From an uncultured Clostridium sp. (GTDB taxonomy: Bacteria > Bacillota > Clostridia > TANB77 > CAG-508): 7,977 nucleotides of DNA. Below are positions 1-6,098 of this stretch, piece by piece (the stretch's first letter is position 1; each line of letters begins with the position of its first letter). Position numbers and translations under genes: made by a program. The stretch spans positions 1 to 7,977 of the forward strand of contig CAOJXM010000041.1 of the NCBI GenBank assembly GCA_948465625.1, in the 5' to 3' direction. Below the pieces are notes generated by a model. The model had not been told where the DNA came from. It ran no database searches and was given only the letters and a program-made list of their open reading frames with translations.

Positions 1-176
1 GTATTGTATAAGCCTTCTCTTTCCTTAGAACTTCTTTTTTTGTAATTATCAAACTCTGCCATTAATCTTTTATAGCGGTCGTTTAACTCATCTAATTCTT
101 GTTGCATGCTATTTTGATTTGTGTCATGTCCTGCTGTTCCCTCTTGTTTTAAATCTTCCTCTACTTCTTCCTTCAT
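1..176 (-). CDS. grpE: GrpE, nucleotide exchange factor of DnaK, 3'-partial
   Basis: Only the first 58 codons are in the window; the gene continues past its left edge. GrpE releases ADP from DnaK in the chaperone cycle. The N-terminus is acidic and low in complexity (MKEEVEEDLKQEG), typical of the unstructured GrpE head. It leads into ELDELNDRYKRLMAEFDNYKKR, the long coiled-coil helix with the highly conserved RxxAEFxNYxKR pattern. The ATG at 176 is one base after the hrcA stop. Its ribosome binding site (GGAAAGAGGG) lies within the last hrcA codons, so translation of grpE is probably coupled to completion of HrcA, that is, to ribosomes that have shifted frame upstream. dnaK is expected next. 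Confidence 0.95.
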   Translation of the reverse strand, partial: MKEEVEEDLKQEGTAGHDTNQNSMQQELDELNDRYKRLMAEFDNYKKRSSKEREGLYN

Positions 177-177
177 C

Positions 178-1189
178 CTATAACCCTCTTTCCTTCATTT
201 TTTTACTAATATATTTCATAACCGAAATAACTTTAGAATAATCCATTCTTTTTGGACCAATAATACCAATGGTTCCTAAATCCTTATCTTCAACGGAATG
301 TTTAAACGTAACAATACTAAAATCTTTTAATTGTTCATTATCGTCTTCTCCTCCAATGTATACATTAATATCTTTTGCTACTCCAGAGTTTAACATATCT
401 AACACTAACTCCTTGGCATCCAAGACATTAATAAAGTTTTTTGCAATTTCTAAACTTTTGAATTCTGGTAACTCAAAGGCTCTTTTGGCTCCTTCTAATA
501 AAATGGTATTTTCTTCTTCTACTACTTTATTAATTTGCTCAATAATAGGTTTAATTACTTTTACACTATAATGGATTTCTGCTAAAATATACTCTTCCAT
601 TGGTTTATCAATTTTATCGAGCGGTTTTCCTTTTAACTTATTGTTAAATAAATTGTTTAAGGTTTCTACTTGATTTTGTGTAATATCTTCATCATACTTA
701 ATTATCGTTTCTTTTACCATTCCACTATCGGTTACAATTACAATCATTAACATTCTACTTCCGAAGTAAAACAAATTTCATTTCTTCAATGATTTGCAAA
801 TTACTCTTTGGACCTACTGCTACTGTAGTATAGTGTGTGATTTCTGATAGCGTTGTGGTTGCAATTTTAGTTAAATCCTCAATCTCATTGACTTTCATTT
901 CCAATTTTTCTTGTATGTATTTAATTTCTTCTAGACTAATATCATCCTCTTTGATTAATTCATCCACATAAAATCGATATCCTTTTGCTGATGGTACTCT
1001 CCCAGCAGAAGTATGTGGTTTATCTAAATAGCCATGATTTTCTAACTCTGCTAACTCATTTCTAACAGTTGCACTGCTATAATCCAAACCATACTTTTTT
1101 ACTAAGGCACCAGAGCTAACTGGTTCTGCTGTACTTACATACTCATCAATCACTGCTTGCAATATCTTTTTTTTCCTATCATCTAGCAT
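178..1189 (-). CDS. hrcA: Heat-inducible transcription repressor HrcA, needs a +1 frameshift at CGG-A
   Basis: HrcA represses class I heat-shock genes by binding CIRCE. The first frame (1189 to 764) encodes 142 residues with the winged-helix domain: SSATVRNELAELENHGYL (38-55) and HTSAGRVPSAKGYRFYVD (59-76). It then reads CGG AAG TAG, ending after 144 residues. Skipping the C at 763 and reading GGA continues LLGSRMLMIVIVTDSG, the usual HrcA core, for 194 further residues to the TAG at 180-178. The 336-residue total is normal for HrcA. The start ATG follows GAGGTGA (1200-1194) in good position. The gene has its own promoter and CIRCE, and grpE starts one base after its stop. Zero-frame product would be a DNA-binding domain without the dimerisation region. 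True mutation or assembly error is possible, but the shared CGG-A context with truA argues against it. Confidence 0.93.
755..769 (-). other. +1 frameshift site TTA CTT CGG AAG TAG in hrcA
   Basis: The zero-frame sequence is TTA CTT CGG AAG TAG. Dropping the C at 763 gives CTT GGA AGT AGA ATG (Leu-Gly-Ser-Arg-Met) and the rest of HrcA. The hexamer CGGAAG is identical to the truA site, and CGG occupies the A-site codon in both. The stop codon two codons downstream would terminate any ribosome that does not shift. Confidence 0.83.
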
Positions 1190-1204
1190 AATCTCACCTC
1201 TTTT

Positions 1205-1231
1205 TTAGCACTCGATATGTTAGATTGCTAA
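1205..1231. promoter_or_regulatory. CIRCE operator (HrcA binding site)
   Basis: TTAGCACTC (1205-1213), nine bases, then GATTGCTAA (1223-1231): one mismatch from the consensus TTAGCACTC-N9-GAGTGCTAA. It lies between the promoter and the hrcA start codon, the standard position for autoregulation of the hrcA-grpE-dnaK heat-shock operon. Confidence 0.96.
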
Positions 1232-1243
1232 CTTCGTATCTAT

Positions 1244-1270
1244 ATTATAACCAAAATTAGCAAATGTCAA
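1244..1270 (-). promoter_or_regulatory. Predicted sigma-A promoter of hrcA-grpE
   Basis: The minus strand has a perfect TTGACA (1270-1265). TATAAT (1249-1244) follows after 15 bases; the overlapping TAATAT (1247-1242) would give the more usual 17-base spacing. Transcription would start about ten bases upstream of or at the edge of the CIRCE element, so HrcA bound there would block it. Confidence 0.8.
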
Positions 1271-1287
1271 CCCCATTTGCTAATTTT
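1253..1287. promoter_or_regulatory. 14-bp perfect inverted repeat containing a CIRCE-like operator
   Basis: AAAATTAGCAAATG (1253-1266) is repeated exactly inverted at 1274-1287. Its core, TTAGCAAAT (1257-1265), nine bases, ATTTGCTAA (1275-1283), keeps the outer half and the nine-base spacing of CIRCE but changes the inner CTC/GAG to AAT/ATT symmetrically. It overlaps the -35 box of the hrcA promoter and is centred 52 bp (about five helical turns) from the true CIRCE. It also lies 29 bases after the membrane-protein stop codon, so a terminator-like role for the read-through transcript cannot be excluded. Confidence 0.6.
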
Positions 1288-1315
1288 ATTTGTGAATTTT
1301 TTGTGTCCAATCGTA

Positions 1316-2353
1316 TTATAAAAATTTTTCATATACTATAAAAATGGCTATTATATCTAATAAATAAATGATAACATTTGCTACATTTTGTATTGATAAA
1401 TTTTGCTTATATATTCGCAACCTTTTAATATATTCTTCTGCTTTTTCTCTATATATTTGTAATCCCTCTTTCTTGGTATTTGGTCTTCTCTCAACTATAT
1501 CTTGTATTTCACTTGTTTCTACTTTATACTCTAATTCCATTTCAGTTGTCATCCCTTTTATTAGCATATCATTAAAACTCATCCTATATCTTAATATTTC
1601 ACCATTATGTTCACCTATGTTTGGTTTTACACTTGGGTAAAAATCTAATTCATAATATGTATTTAAACTATTAGATTGTATTGCATTATTCAATATGTCT
1701 ATTTTATTGTCTGCCTCTTTTTGATTGTAGCAAACTATCATAATCTTTATGCATAAAATTATTACTACAATAATACTTGATATGATGATTATACTTTTTG
1801 AACTTATATGAATTGTTATTTTTGAATTTATTATATCTTTAAACAATAACACTAACATGATTATAACAATATTAGCCCAAAAAATTGTATTTATCGCAAT
1901 CATAGCAAAATATATATATTTTATAAACCAAAACTCATATATTTCTGACATTGTATTTGCTAATATAAGATATCCCTTATCTATGACTAATAATATTATT
2001 AGAGGTACAATATAATATTTAACTATATTCTTAATAAATAGCTTATTAAATTGAGAAAAATCAATTTTATCTAAAAACTTACATAGAATTAAAACAGATA
2101 ATATAGCTCCATAACTCAATCTTCTTATCAGCAAACACAAGCCTATATTTATTCCCAAAACAATGGAATTCAATAGGATTACAACTTTTTTATTGTTTGT
2201 TATCTTATTTAATTTCAGATTAAATAAGATAAGTGCAATGATAGCAAAAAATAGTACTAAATAATTCTCTACAATTGGCATATTTATCCCTACAATTTCA
2301 GTAAAAAGAATTATGATTATCGATATAATTAACATTGTCCAATTTTCTTTCAT
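1316..2353 (-). CDS. Multi-pass membrane protein of unknown function
   Basis: I do not recognise this 345-residue protein. Most of the first 215 residues are hydrophobic, with about six membrane segments in runs such as LIISIIIILFTEIVGI, LVLFFAIIALILF, IVPLIILLVI and SIIIISSIIVVIILCIKIMIV. A soluble region of about 110 residues follows, rich in charged residues (for example MELEYKVETSEIQDIVERR). It is closed by a final membrane segment near the C-terminus (VIIYLLDIIAIFIVYEKF). The soluble segment between the last two helices probably faces outside or forms a sensor-like loop, but this is inference. The sequence is visibly richer in A, T, Ile, Asn and Lys than its neighbours, suggesting an accessory gene. 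It appears to have its own promoter with a palindromic operator, and it separates the ABC pair from hrcA. The start at 2353 follows AAGGAGG; an in-frame ATG at 2392 would add 13 residues. Confidence 0.75.
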   Translation of the reverse strand: MKENWTMLIISIIIILFTEIVGINMPIVENYLVLFFAIIALILFNLKLNKITNNKKVVILLNSIVLGINIGLCLLIRRLSYGAILSVLILCKFLDKIDFSQFNKLFIKNIVKYYIVPLIILLVIDKGYLILANTMSEIYEFWFIKYIYFAMIAINTIFWANIVIIMLVLLFKDIINSKITIHISSKSIIIISSIIVVIILCIKIMIVCYNQKEADNKIDILNNAIQSNSLNTYYELDFYPSVKPNIGEHNGEILRYRMSFNDMLIKGMTTEMELEYKVETSEIQDIVERRPNTKKEGLQIYREKAEEYIKRLRIYKQNLSIQNVANVIIYLLDIIAIFIVYEKFL

Positions 2354-2366
2354 CGTTATTTTCTGT

Positions 2367-2373
2367 CCTCCTT
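2367..2373 (-). promoter_or_regulatory. Ribosome binding site AAGGAGG for the membrane-protein gene
   Basis: AAGGAGG on the minus strand lies 13 bases before the ATG at 2353. The spacing is somewhat long, but this is the only strong site. The in-frame ATG at 2392 lies upstream of it, has no such site, and falls within the predicted promoter region. Confidence 0.6.
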
Positions 2374-2376
2374 GAT

Positions 2377-2410
2377 AGTATTTACTAATCATATTTTATT
2401 AGTAAATACT
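2377..2410. promoter_or_regulatory. 13-bp perfect palindrome over the -10 region, probable operator
   Basis: AGTATTTACTAAT (2377-2389) and its exact reverse complement (2398-2410) are separated by eight bases. The palindrome covers the spacer, the -10 box and the expected transcription start of the promoter above. No U-run follows on the minus strand, so a repressor binding site is more likely than a terminator. No candidate regulator for it is encoded in the window. Confidence 0.55.
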
Positions 2411-2420
2411 TTTATTTCAA
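2393..2420 (-). promoter_or_regulatory. Predicted sigma-A-type promoter of the membrane-protein gene
   Basis: On the minus strand TTGAAA (2420-2415) and TAAAAT (2398-2393) are separated by 16 bases, each one mismatch from consensus. Transcription would begin near 2386, leaving a leader of roughly 33 bases before the ATG at 2353. It lies between the ABC gene end and the membrane-protein gene, suggesting independent transcription. Confidence 0.6.
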
Positions 2421-2436
2421 ATTTCTAATTTGTGTT

Positions 2437-4245
2437 TTATATAGTTACATCCCCAAAAAGAACCGTCCCTGATGACCCCATTATCCGTGTTAAACTCTCA
2501 TAATATGAATTATATAACTGGCTATAATATCCACCTGTTTGCATTAGTTCGTTATGGCTACCACTTTCTACAATTTCTCCTTTGTTTAGCACAATAATTT
2601 TATCTACATTTACAATGGTTGCTAGCCTATGTGCAATAAAAATGGATGTTTTTTGTGCTGATATTTTATCAATTGACTTTTGGATTAATTTTTCGGTTGT
2701 GGTATCAATGTTAGCAGTTGCCTCATCTAAAATAAATATGGATGGATTATGAGCAAATATTCTGGCAAAAGCCAATAATTGCTTTTCTCCTGCTGAGTAT
2801 GAAGTTCCCCTTTCTTTTGCTACTTCATACATTCCATTTGGTAAAGAGTTAACAAACTCTTCTGCAGATGATAACCTAATTGCTTCATAGACTTGCTCAT
2901 CTGATATGTTCGTATCTCCTAGTCTAATATTCTCCCTTATATCTGTTGCAAAAATAAATGGATCTTGCAAAATAATTCCAATTTTCTTTCTTAGGGAACG
3001 AATATTAATTTCCTGAATATTTACACCATCAATCAAAATCTCTCCTTTTTGTATTTCATAAAATCGATTGATTAAATTGGTAATGGTTGTTTTTCCAGAG
3101 CCAGTCTTTCCTACTAAAGCAATACTTTGCCCTGGCTCTATCACAAAGCTAACATCTTTTAAAATCCAATTTTCGTTATCATACGAAAACCACACATGTT
3201 TAAATTCAATTCTTCCTTCTATCTTATCTAATTTTCTCCCTTTTTCTAAATCCTCTTGGTATGGAGTTTGGTCTAATATTTCATAAATTCGATTAACGGA
3301 TACCATCGCTTCTTGTACCACTTCTATATTTTCGATAATATTGTTAATGGGCTCAAATATCTTTTTGATGTAAGTAACAAACATAAAGATAACTCCCACT
3401 TCTAAATGGATTCCTAGCCAATGTTCCATACTTGCCCAAATAATTAACGAAATACCTAAGTTTTCCAAAATAATCATAATGGCTGGTAACAATCCCTCTA
3501 AGATACCTGCCATAAGCTTTGAATCGCGAAATTGTTTGTTTAATTCTTCACACTCTGCTTGTTTTTCTTTTTGTCGATTAAAGATTTTAATGATTTTAAT
3601 TCCATAAATCGACTCTGCCAAAAATGTATTAACATTCGTCCTTATCACTTTTGACTTCTCATAAATCTTTTTTAAGATTGTAGTAATAACGATGGATGAA
3701 ACAACAATAAACGGTACAATGATGAAAGAAAGTAAACTCATTTGTATACTCATATACAACATCATAGCCAAAATAACAACAATTAAAATAACATCTTTTA
3801 AATATTCGGTAACCACTTCTTTAAAAAAGGTACTAATATCTTCTACATCATTAGTCGTTCGAACAAATAGCTTCCCTGCTGAAGTTTTATCATGAAATGG
3901 AATATTAGCAAATTGTATAAATTGATATAATTTATTTCTCAAATTGTATACTACGTTTTCGCCCATCATATTGGTCGTAGTATCTGCTATAAAATTTAAA
4001 ATATTACCAATTACCACAATTGCCAAATAGGCTGCGCCAATCATTCCAATCGTAATACCAGCATTTTCCCAAATGCCTTTGCTCATATAGTCATCGATTG
4101 CTACTTTTATGAAATATGGTTTTACAATTTCACCTATATTTACCATGAATGATATCAATGTAACAATCACAATAATTTTTAGATATGGTCTTATCATTTC
4201 TGCCATTTGTTTTATTGTTTTATCCCTCTGTTTTTTTCCTTTCAT
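2437..4245 (-). CDS. ABC exporter subunit with canonical ATPase catalytic residues (heterodimer partner 2); 3' end may be frameshifted
   Basis: The second half-transporter has six membrane segments (about 1-320) and an ATPase domain (about 345-580). Walker A is GKTGSGKT (379-386), Q-loop ILQDPF (Gln427), Walker B IFILDE with catalytic Glu498, and the H-loop IAHR has His539. The signature is degenerate, YSAGE (473-477) instead of LSGGQ. Its intact Walker A/B and H-loop would pair with the LSGGQ of the upstream partner to make the one active ATP site. A GAGGAG precedes the ATG at 4245, and only 14 bases separate it from the previous stop, so translation is probably coupled. The zero frame gives 602 residues, but codon 587 is CGG (2487-2485), followed by 15 residues encoded in and around a repeat (including GSSGTVLFGDVTI). 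A +1 shift at CGG-A would instead give Gly and then TAA at 2483-2481, a 587-residue protein. I consider that end plausible but unproven. Confidence 0.92.
   Translation of the reverse strand: MKGKKQRDKTIKQMAEMIRPYLKIIVIVTLISFMVNIGEIVKPYFIKVAIDDYMSKGIWENAGITIGMIGAAYLAIVVIGNILNFIADTTTNMMGENVVYNLRNKLYQFIQFANIPFHDKTSAGKLFVRTTNDVEDISTFFKEVVTEYLKDVILIVVILAMMLYMSIQMSLLSFIIVPFIVVSSIVITTILKKIYEKSKVIRTNVNTFLAESIYGIKIIKIFNRQKEKQAECEELNKQFRDSKLMAGILEGLLPAIMIILENLGISLIIWASMEHWLGIHLEVGVIFMFVTYIKKIFEPINNIIENIEVVQEAMVSVNRIYEILDQTPYQEDLEKGRKLDKIEGRIEFKHVWFSYDNENWILKDVSFVIEPGQSIALVGKTGSGKTTITNLINRFYEIQKGEILIDGVNIQEINIRSLRKKIGIILQDPFIFATDIRENIRLGDTNISDEQVYEAIRLSSAEEFVNSLPNGMYEVAKERGTSYSAGEKQLLAFARIFAHNPSIFILDEATANIDTTTEKLIQKSIDKISAQKTSIFIAHRLATIVNVDKIIVLNKGEIVESGSHNELMQTGGYYSQLYNSYYESLTRIMGSSGTVLFGDVTI
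2453..2470. repeat. 18-base inverted copy of the GGGAC repeat (left copy)
   Basis: The plus strand reads CCAAAAAGAACCGTCCCT, the exact reverse complement of 6046-6063. Together the copies bracket the ABC pair, about 3.6 kb apart. Shared sequence continues imperfectly inward (an ATG-CCCCATTA box occurs next to both), but in the opposite relative orientation. The copy lies within the zero-frame tail of the second ABC gene. Confidence 0.8.
2481..2490 (-). other. Candidate +1 frameshift/termination site ACA CGG ATA A in the second ABC gene
   Basis: The zero frame reads TTA ACA CGG ATA ATG and runs on into the repeat. Skipping the C at 2487 gives ACA GGA TAA, that is Thr-Gly-stop. The context CGG-A matches the truA and hrcA sites. 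This C-terminus is not conserved, so the evidence is weaker than for the other two: a stop at that position could occur by chance. Confidence 0.5.
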
Positions 4246-4259
4246 CTTCTCCTCATCCC

Positions 4260-6020
4260 TTAATTCAAAATTGATTCTTTCGTATTGATTACCTGTTGTT
4301 TGTAATAATTATAATATTGATTATGCCTATTGATTAACGCTTCATGTTTTCCCTGTTCTACAATTTTGCCATCTTCTAATACAATAATTGTATCACTATG
4401 CTTAATATCTGATATTCGGTTTGATATGATAATACAAGTTTTATCTTGTGTTAATTCCCTTATATTTTTTAACAATGCCTCTTCTGTTTTATTATCCAAT
4501 GCACAAAAAGCATCATCAAAAATCACGATTCTACTTTGTTTTAAAAATGCTCTAGAAATAGCTACTCTTTGCTTTTGTCCTCCTGATAAATCTATTCCTC
4601 TTTCTCCAATTACGGTATGAATTTTATCTGGCATAGCATTAATTTCGTCATAAATAACTGCCTTTTTGGTACTAATCTCTATTTCCTCGTTCTCATATTC
4701 CTCTTTAAACATACTAATATTATCTTTGAGTTTAGCAGAAAAAAGAAAATTATCCTGTGTAATATAGCAAATATTTTCACGCAATTGCTCAATGGCAATG
4801 TCATTGATATCTTTTCCATCAATGAATATTTTATCTCGTTCTACCTCATAAAGTCTAGTTAACAGATTGACTAATGTTGTTTTTCCTCCACCAATGGCTC
4901 CAATTATTCCTAAGGTTTCTCCTTTTTTTAAGTTAATACTAACATTTTCTAATGCTGGTATCAAAAATTCTGGATAACGGAACGTTAACTCCTTTATTTC
5001 AATGTTTCCTTCTATTGCTTCCACTGGCTGTGGTAGCGATTCTTTTAGCATTCTTGTATGAATTTTTTCCTTTTCCATTTGAAATACCTTATCTAATCTA
5101 GCATAAGCAATTTGTGCCCTTTTCCATCTTGAAATTAAACTTGGTAACCAACTAACTGGTCCGTAAAACAATCCAATATAGGAATTAAATGCAACAAATT
5201 CTCCCACTGTAATTTGATTTTGTAAAATCAAATTCGAACCATATAATAAAGAAATTCCATAGCAAATTCCAAAACACATTTTAATCGAAATATTTAAAAG
5301 AGTGGCATGAACATCAACCGCATTGTTATGCCCTCTTAACTTAGCATTTAACTTCTTAAACTTCTTAATTTGTTGATGTTCTTGTGAATATGCTTTTGTT
5401 GTTTTAATCGCATCTGTACTTTCTTGTATATACTCTGATAATTCCGTAAAAGTGCTTTGTGCCTTTTGAAAACTTTTTTCCAAATACCCCTTTATTTTTA
5501 CAACCAAAAATGCTGTTATCACAATGGGAATTAATGTTATCATTGTTAACTTTAAATCTACATTTACAATCATTGCATACACAACAAATATCGTATATGC
5601 TACAATTCTCGTTCCATAAGAAAAAATTCTAGCTGTACATACTCTTATCTCACTAACATCTTTTACAAAATAAGACATTAATTCTCCATTCTTCTTATTT
5701 TGTATTTCATAAATCTTTAACTTTAATAACTGGGAAAACAATACATTCTTTAATTCCATTTCCACACTTCTTGGCAAATAGGTATCAAAAAACTTCCAAA
5801 TTACCCTAATTACCAACAAAGCAAACGAAATTCCCATTAGTGAATACACACACATCATGATTTGTGTACGGTTCGCTGAAATATCGTACATATAATCAAT
5901 CATTTTGCCAATCATCGTTGCTGGAATGGTAAGCAAATAAATATTAATAATAATAAATACAATTTGAATTAAAAACTTCCACTTATACTTTTTTCCTATC
6001 TTCTTGAGTGCTTCTTTCAT
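4260..6020 (-). CDS. ABC exporter subunit with degenerate ATPase site (heterodimer partner 1)
   Basis: A 586-residue half-transporter: six membrane segments (about residues 1-310) fused to an ATPase domain (about 345-586). ATPase motifs are Walker A GAIGGGKT (374-381), the Q-loop ITQDNFLF (Gln422), signature LSGGQ (478-482) and Walker B IVIFDD (498-503). The catalytic glutamate after Walker B is replaced by Asp503, and the switch histidine of the H-loop is replaced by Asn534 (IISNR). This is the pattern of the degenerate-site subunit in heterodimeric exporters of the BmrC/BmrD, LmrC/LmrD and TM287/TM288 type. The next gene starts 14 bases downstream and has complementary motifs, so the two almost certainly form one complex. 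The start at 6020 was chosen over the in-frame ATG at 6068 because of its strong ribosome binding site. The substrate is unknown; multidrug or lipid-like molecules are usual for the family. Confidence 0.93.
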   Translation of the reverse strand: MKEALKKIGKKYKWKFLIQIVFIIINIYLLTIPATMIGKMIDYMYDISANRTQIMMCVYSLMGISFALLVIRVIWKFFDTYLPRSVEMELKNVLFSQLLKLKIYEIQNKKNGELMSYFVKDVSEIRVCTARIFSYGTRIVAYTIFVVYAMIVNVDLKLTMITLIPIVITAFLVVKIKGYLEKSFQKAQSTFTELSEYIQESTDAIKTTKAYSQEHQQIKKFKKLNAKLRGHNNAVDVHATLLNISIKMCFGICYGISLLYGSNLILQNQITVGEFVAFNSYIGLFYGPVSWLPSLISRWKRAQIAYARLDKVFQMEKEKIHTRMLKESLPQPVEAIEGNIEIKELTFRYPEFLIPALENVSINLKKGETLGIIGAIGGGKTTLVNLLTRLYEVERDKIFIDGKDINDIAIEQLRENICYITQDNFLFSAKLKDNISMFKEEYENEEIEISTKKAVIYDEINAMPDKIHTVIGERGIDLSGGQKQRVAISRAFLKQSRIVIFDDAFCALDNKTEEALLKNIRELTQDKTCIIISNRISDIKHSDTIIVLEDGKIVEQGKHEALINRHNQYYNYYKQQVINTKESILN

Positions 6021-6027
6021 CTTTTTT

Positions 6028-6034
6028 CTCCTCC
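6028..6034 (-). promoter_or_regulatory. Ribosome binding site that sets the first ABC gene start
   Basis: GGAGGAG on the minus strand lies seven bases before the ATG at 6020-6018, ideal spacing. The longer reading from 6068 has no such site and its first residues come from the flanking repeat, so the start at 6020 is preferred. Confidence 0.8.
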
Positions 6035-6086
6035 ATGTCCCCATTAGGGACGGTTCTTTTTGGTCCAATTGGGACCAAATGGGACG
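6035..6086. repeat. GGGAC-rich repeat before the ABC genes (right copy)
   Basis: This stretch between hemW and the first ABC gene contains AGGGACGGTTCTTTTTGG (6046-6063), which is repeated exactly in inverted orientation at 2453-2470. GGGAC or its complement recurs at 6037, 6047, 6071 and 6081. Two hairpins can form: GTCCC/GGGAC (6037-6051) and a perfect 8-bp stem with a 5-base loop (6059-6079). From memory, GGGACGGTTCTTTTT-type sequences are scattered through clostridial genomes, where they give spurious C-terminal or N-terminal peptides in gene calls. The apparent 16-residue N-terminal extension of the following ABC gene is translated from this element. Confidence 0.75.
6059..6079. other. 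Perfect 8-bp hairpin inside the repeat
   Basis: On the plus strand TTTGGTCC, a loop of AATTG, then GGACCAAA form a perfect stem. On the minus strand it lies 20 bases after the hemW stop codon. Neither strand has a U-run after the stem, so it is not a typical intrinsic terminator. It could slow transcription or define part of a small repeat element. Confidence 0.55.
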
Positions 6087-6098
6087 CTTTTTAACTTT

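Noticed and set aside
269..571. Open reading frames on the plus strand (also at 1368-1640, 3068-3286, 3692-3895, 4330-4862 and 7197-7478)
   Set aside because: They lie opposite well-supported genes, have low-complexity Ser/Ile/Leu-rich translations, and show no ribosome binding sites or recognisable motifs.
2354..2392. Start of the membrane-protein gene at 2392
   Set aside because: There is no ribosome binding site ahead of it, and it falls upstream of the predicted transcription start; AAGGAGG supports 2353.
6021..6068. Longer N-terminus of the first ABC gene beginning at 6068
   Set aside because: Its 16 extra residues are encoded by the flanking repeat, and a strong ribosome binding site points to the ATG at 6020.
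6059..6079. Intrinsic terminator after hemW
   Set aside because: The stem is perfect, but neither strand has a U-run following it.
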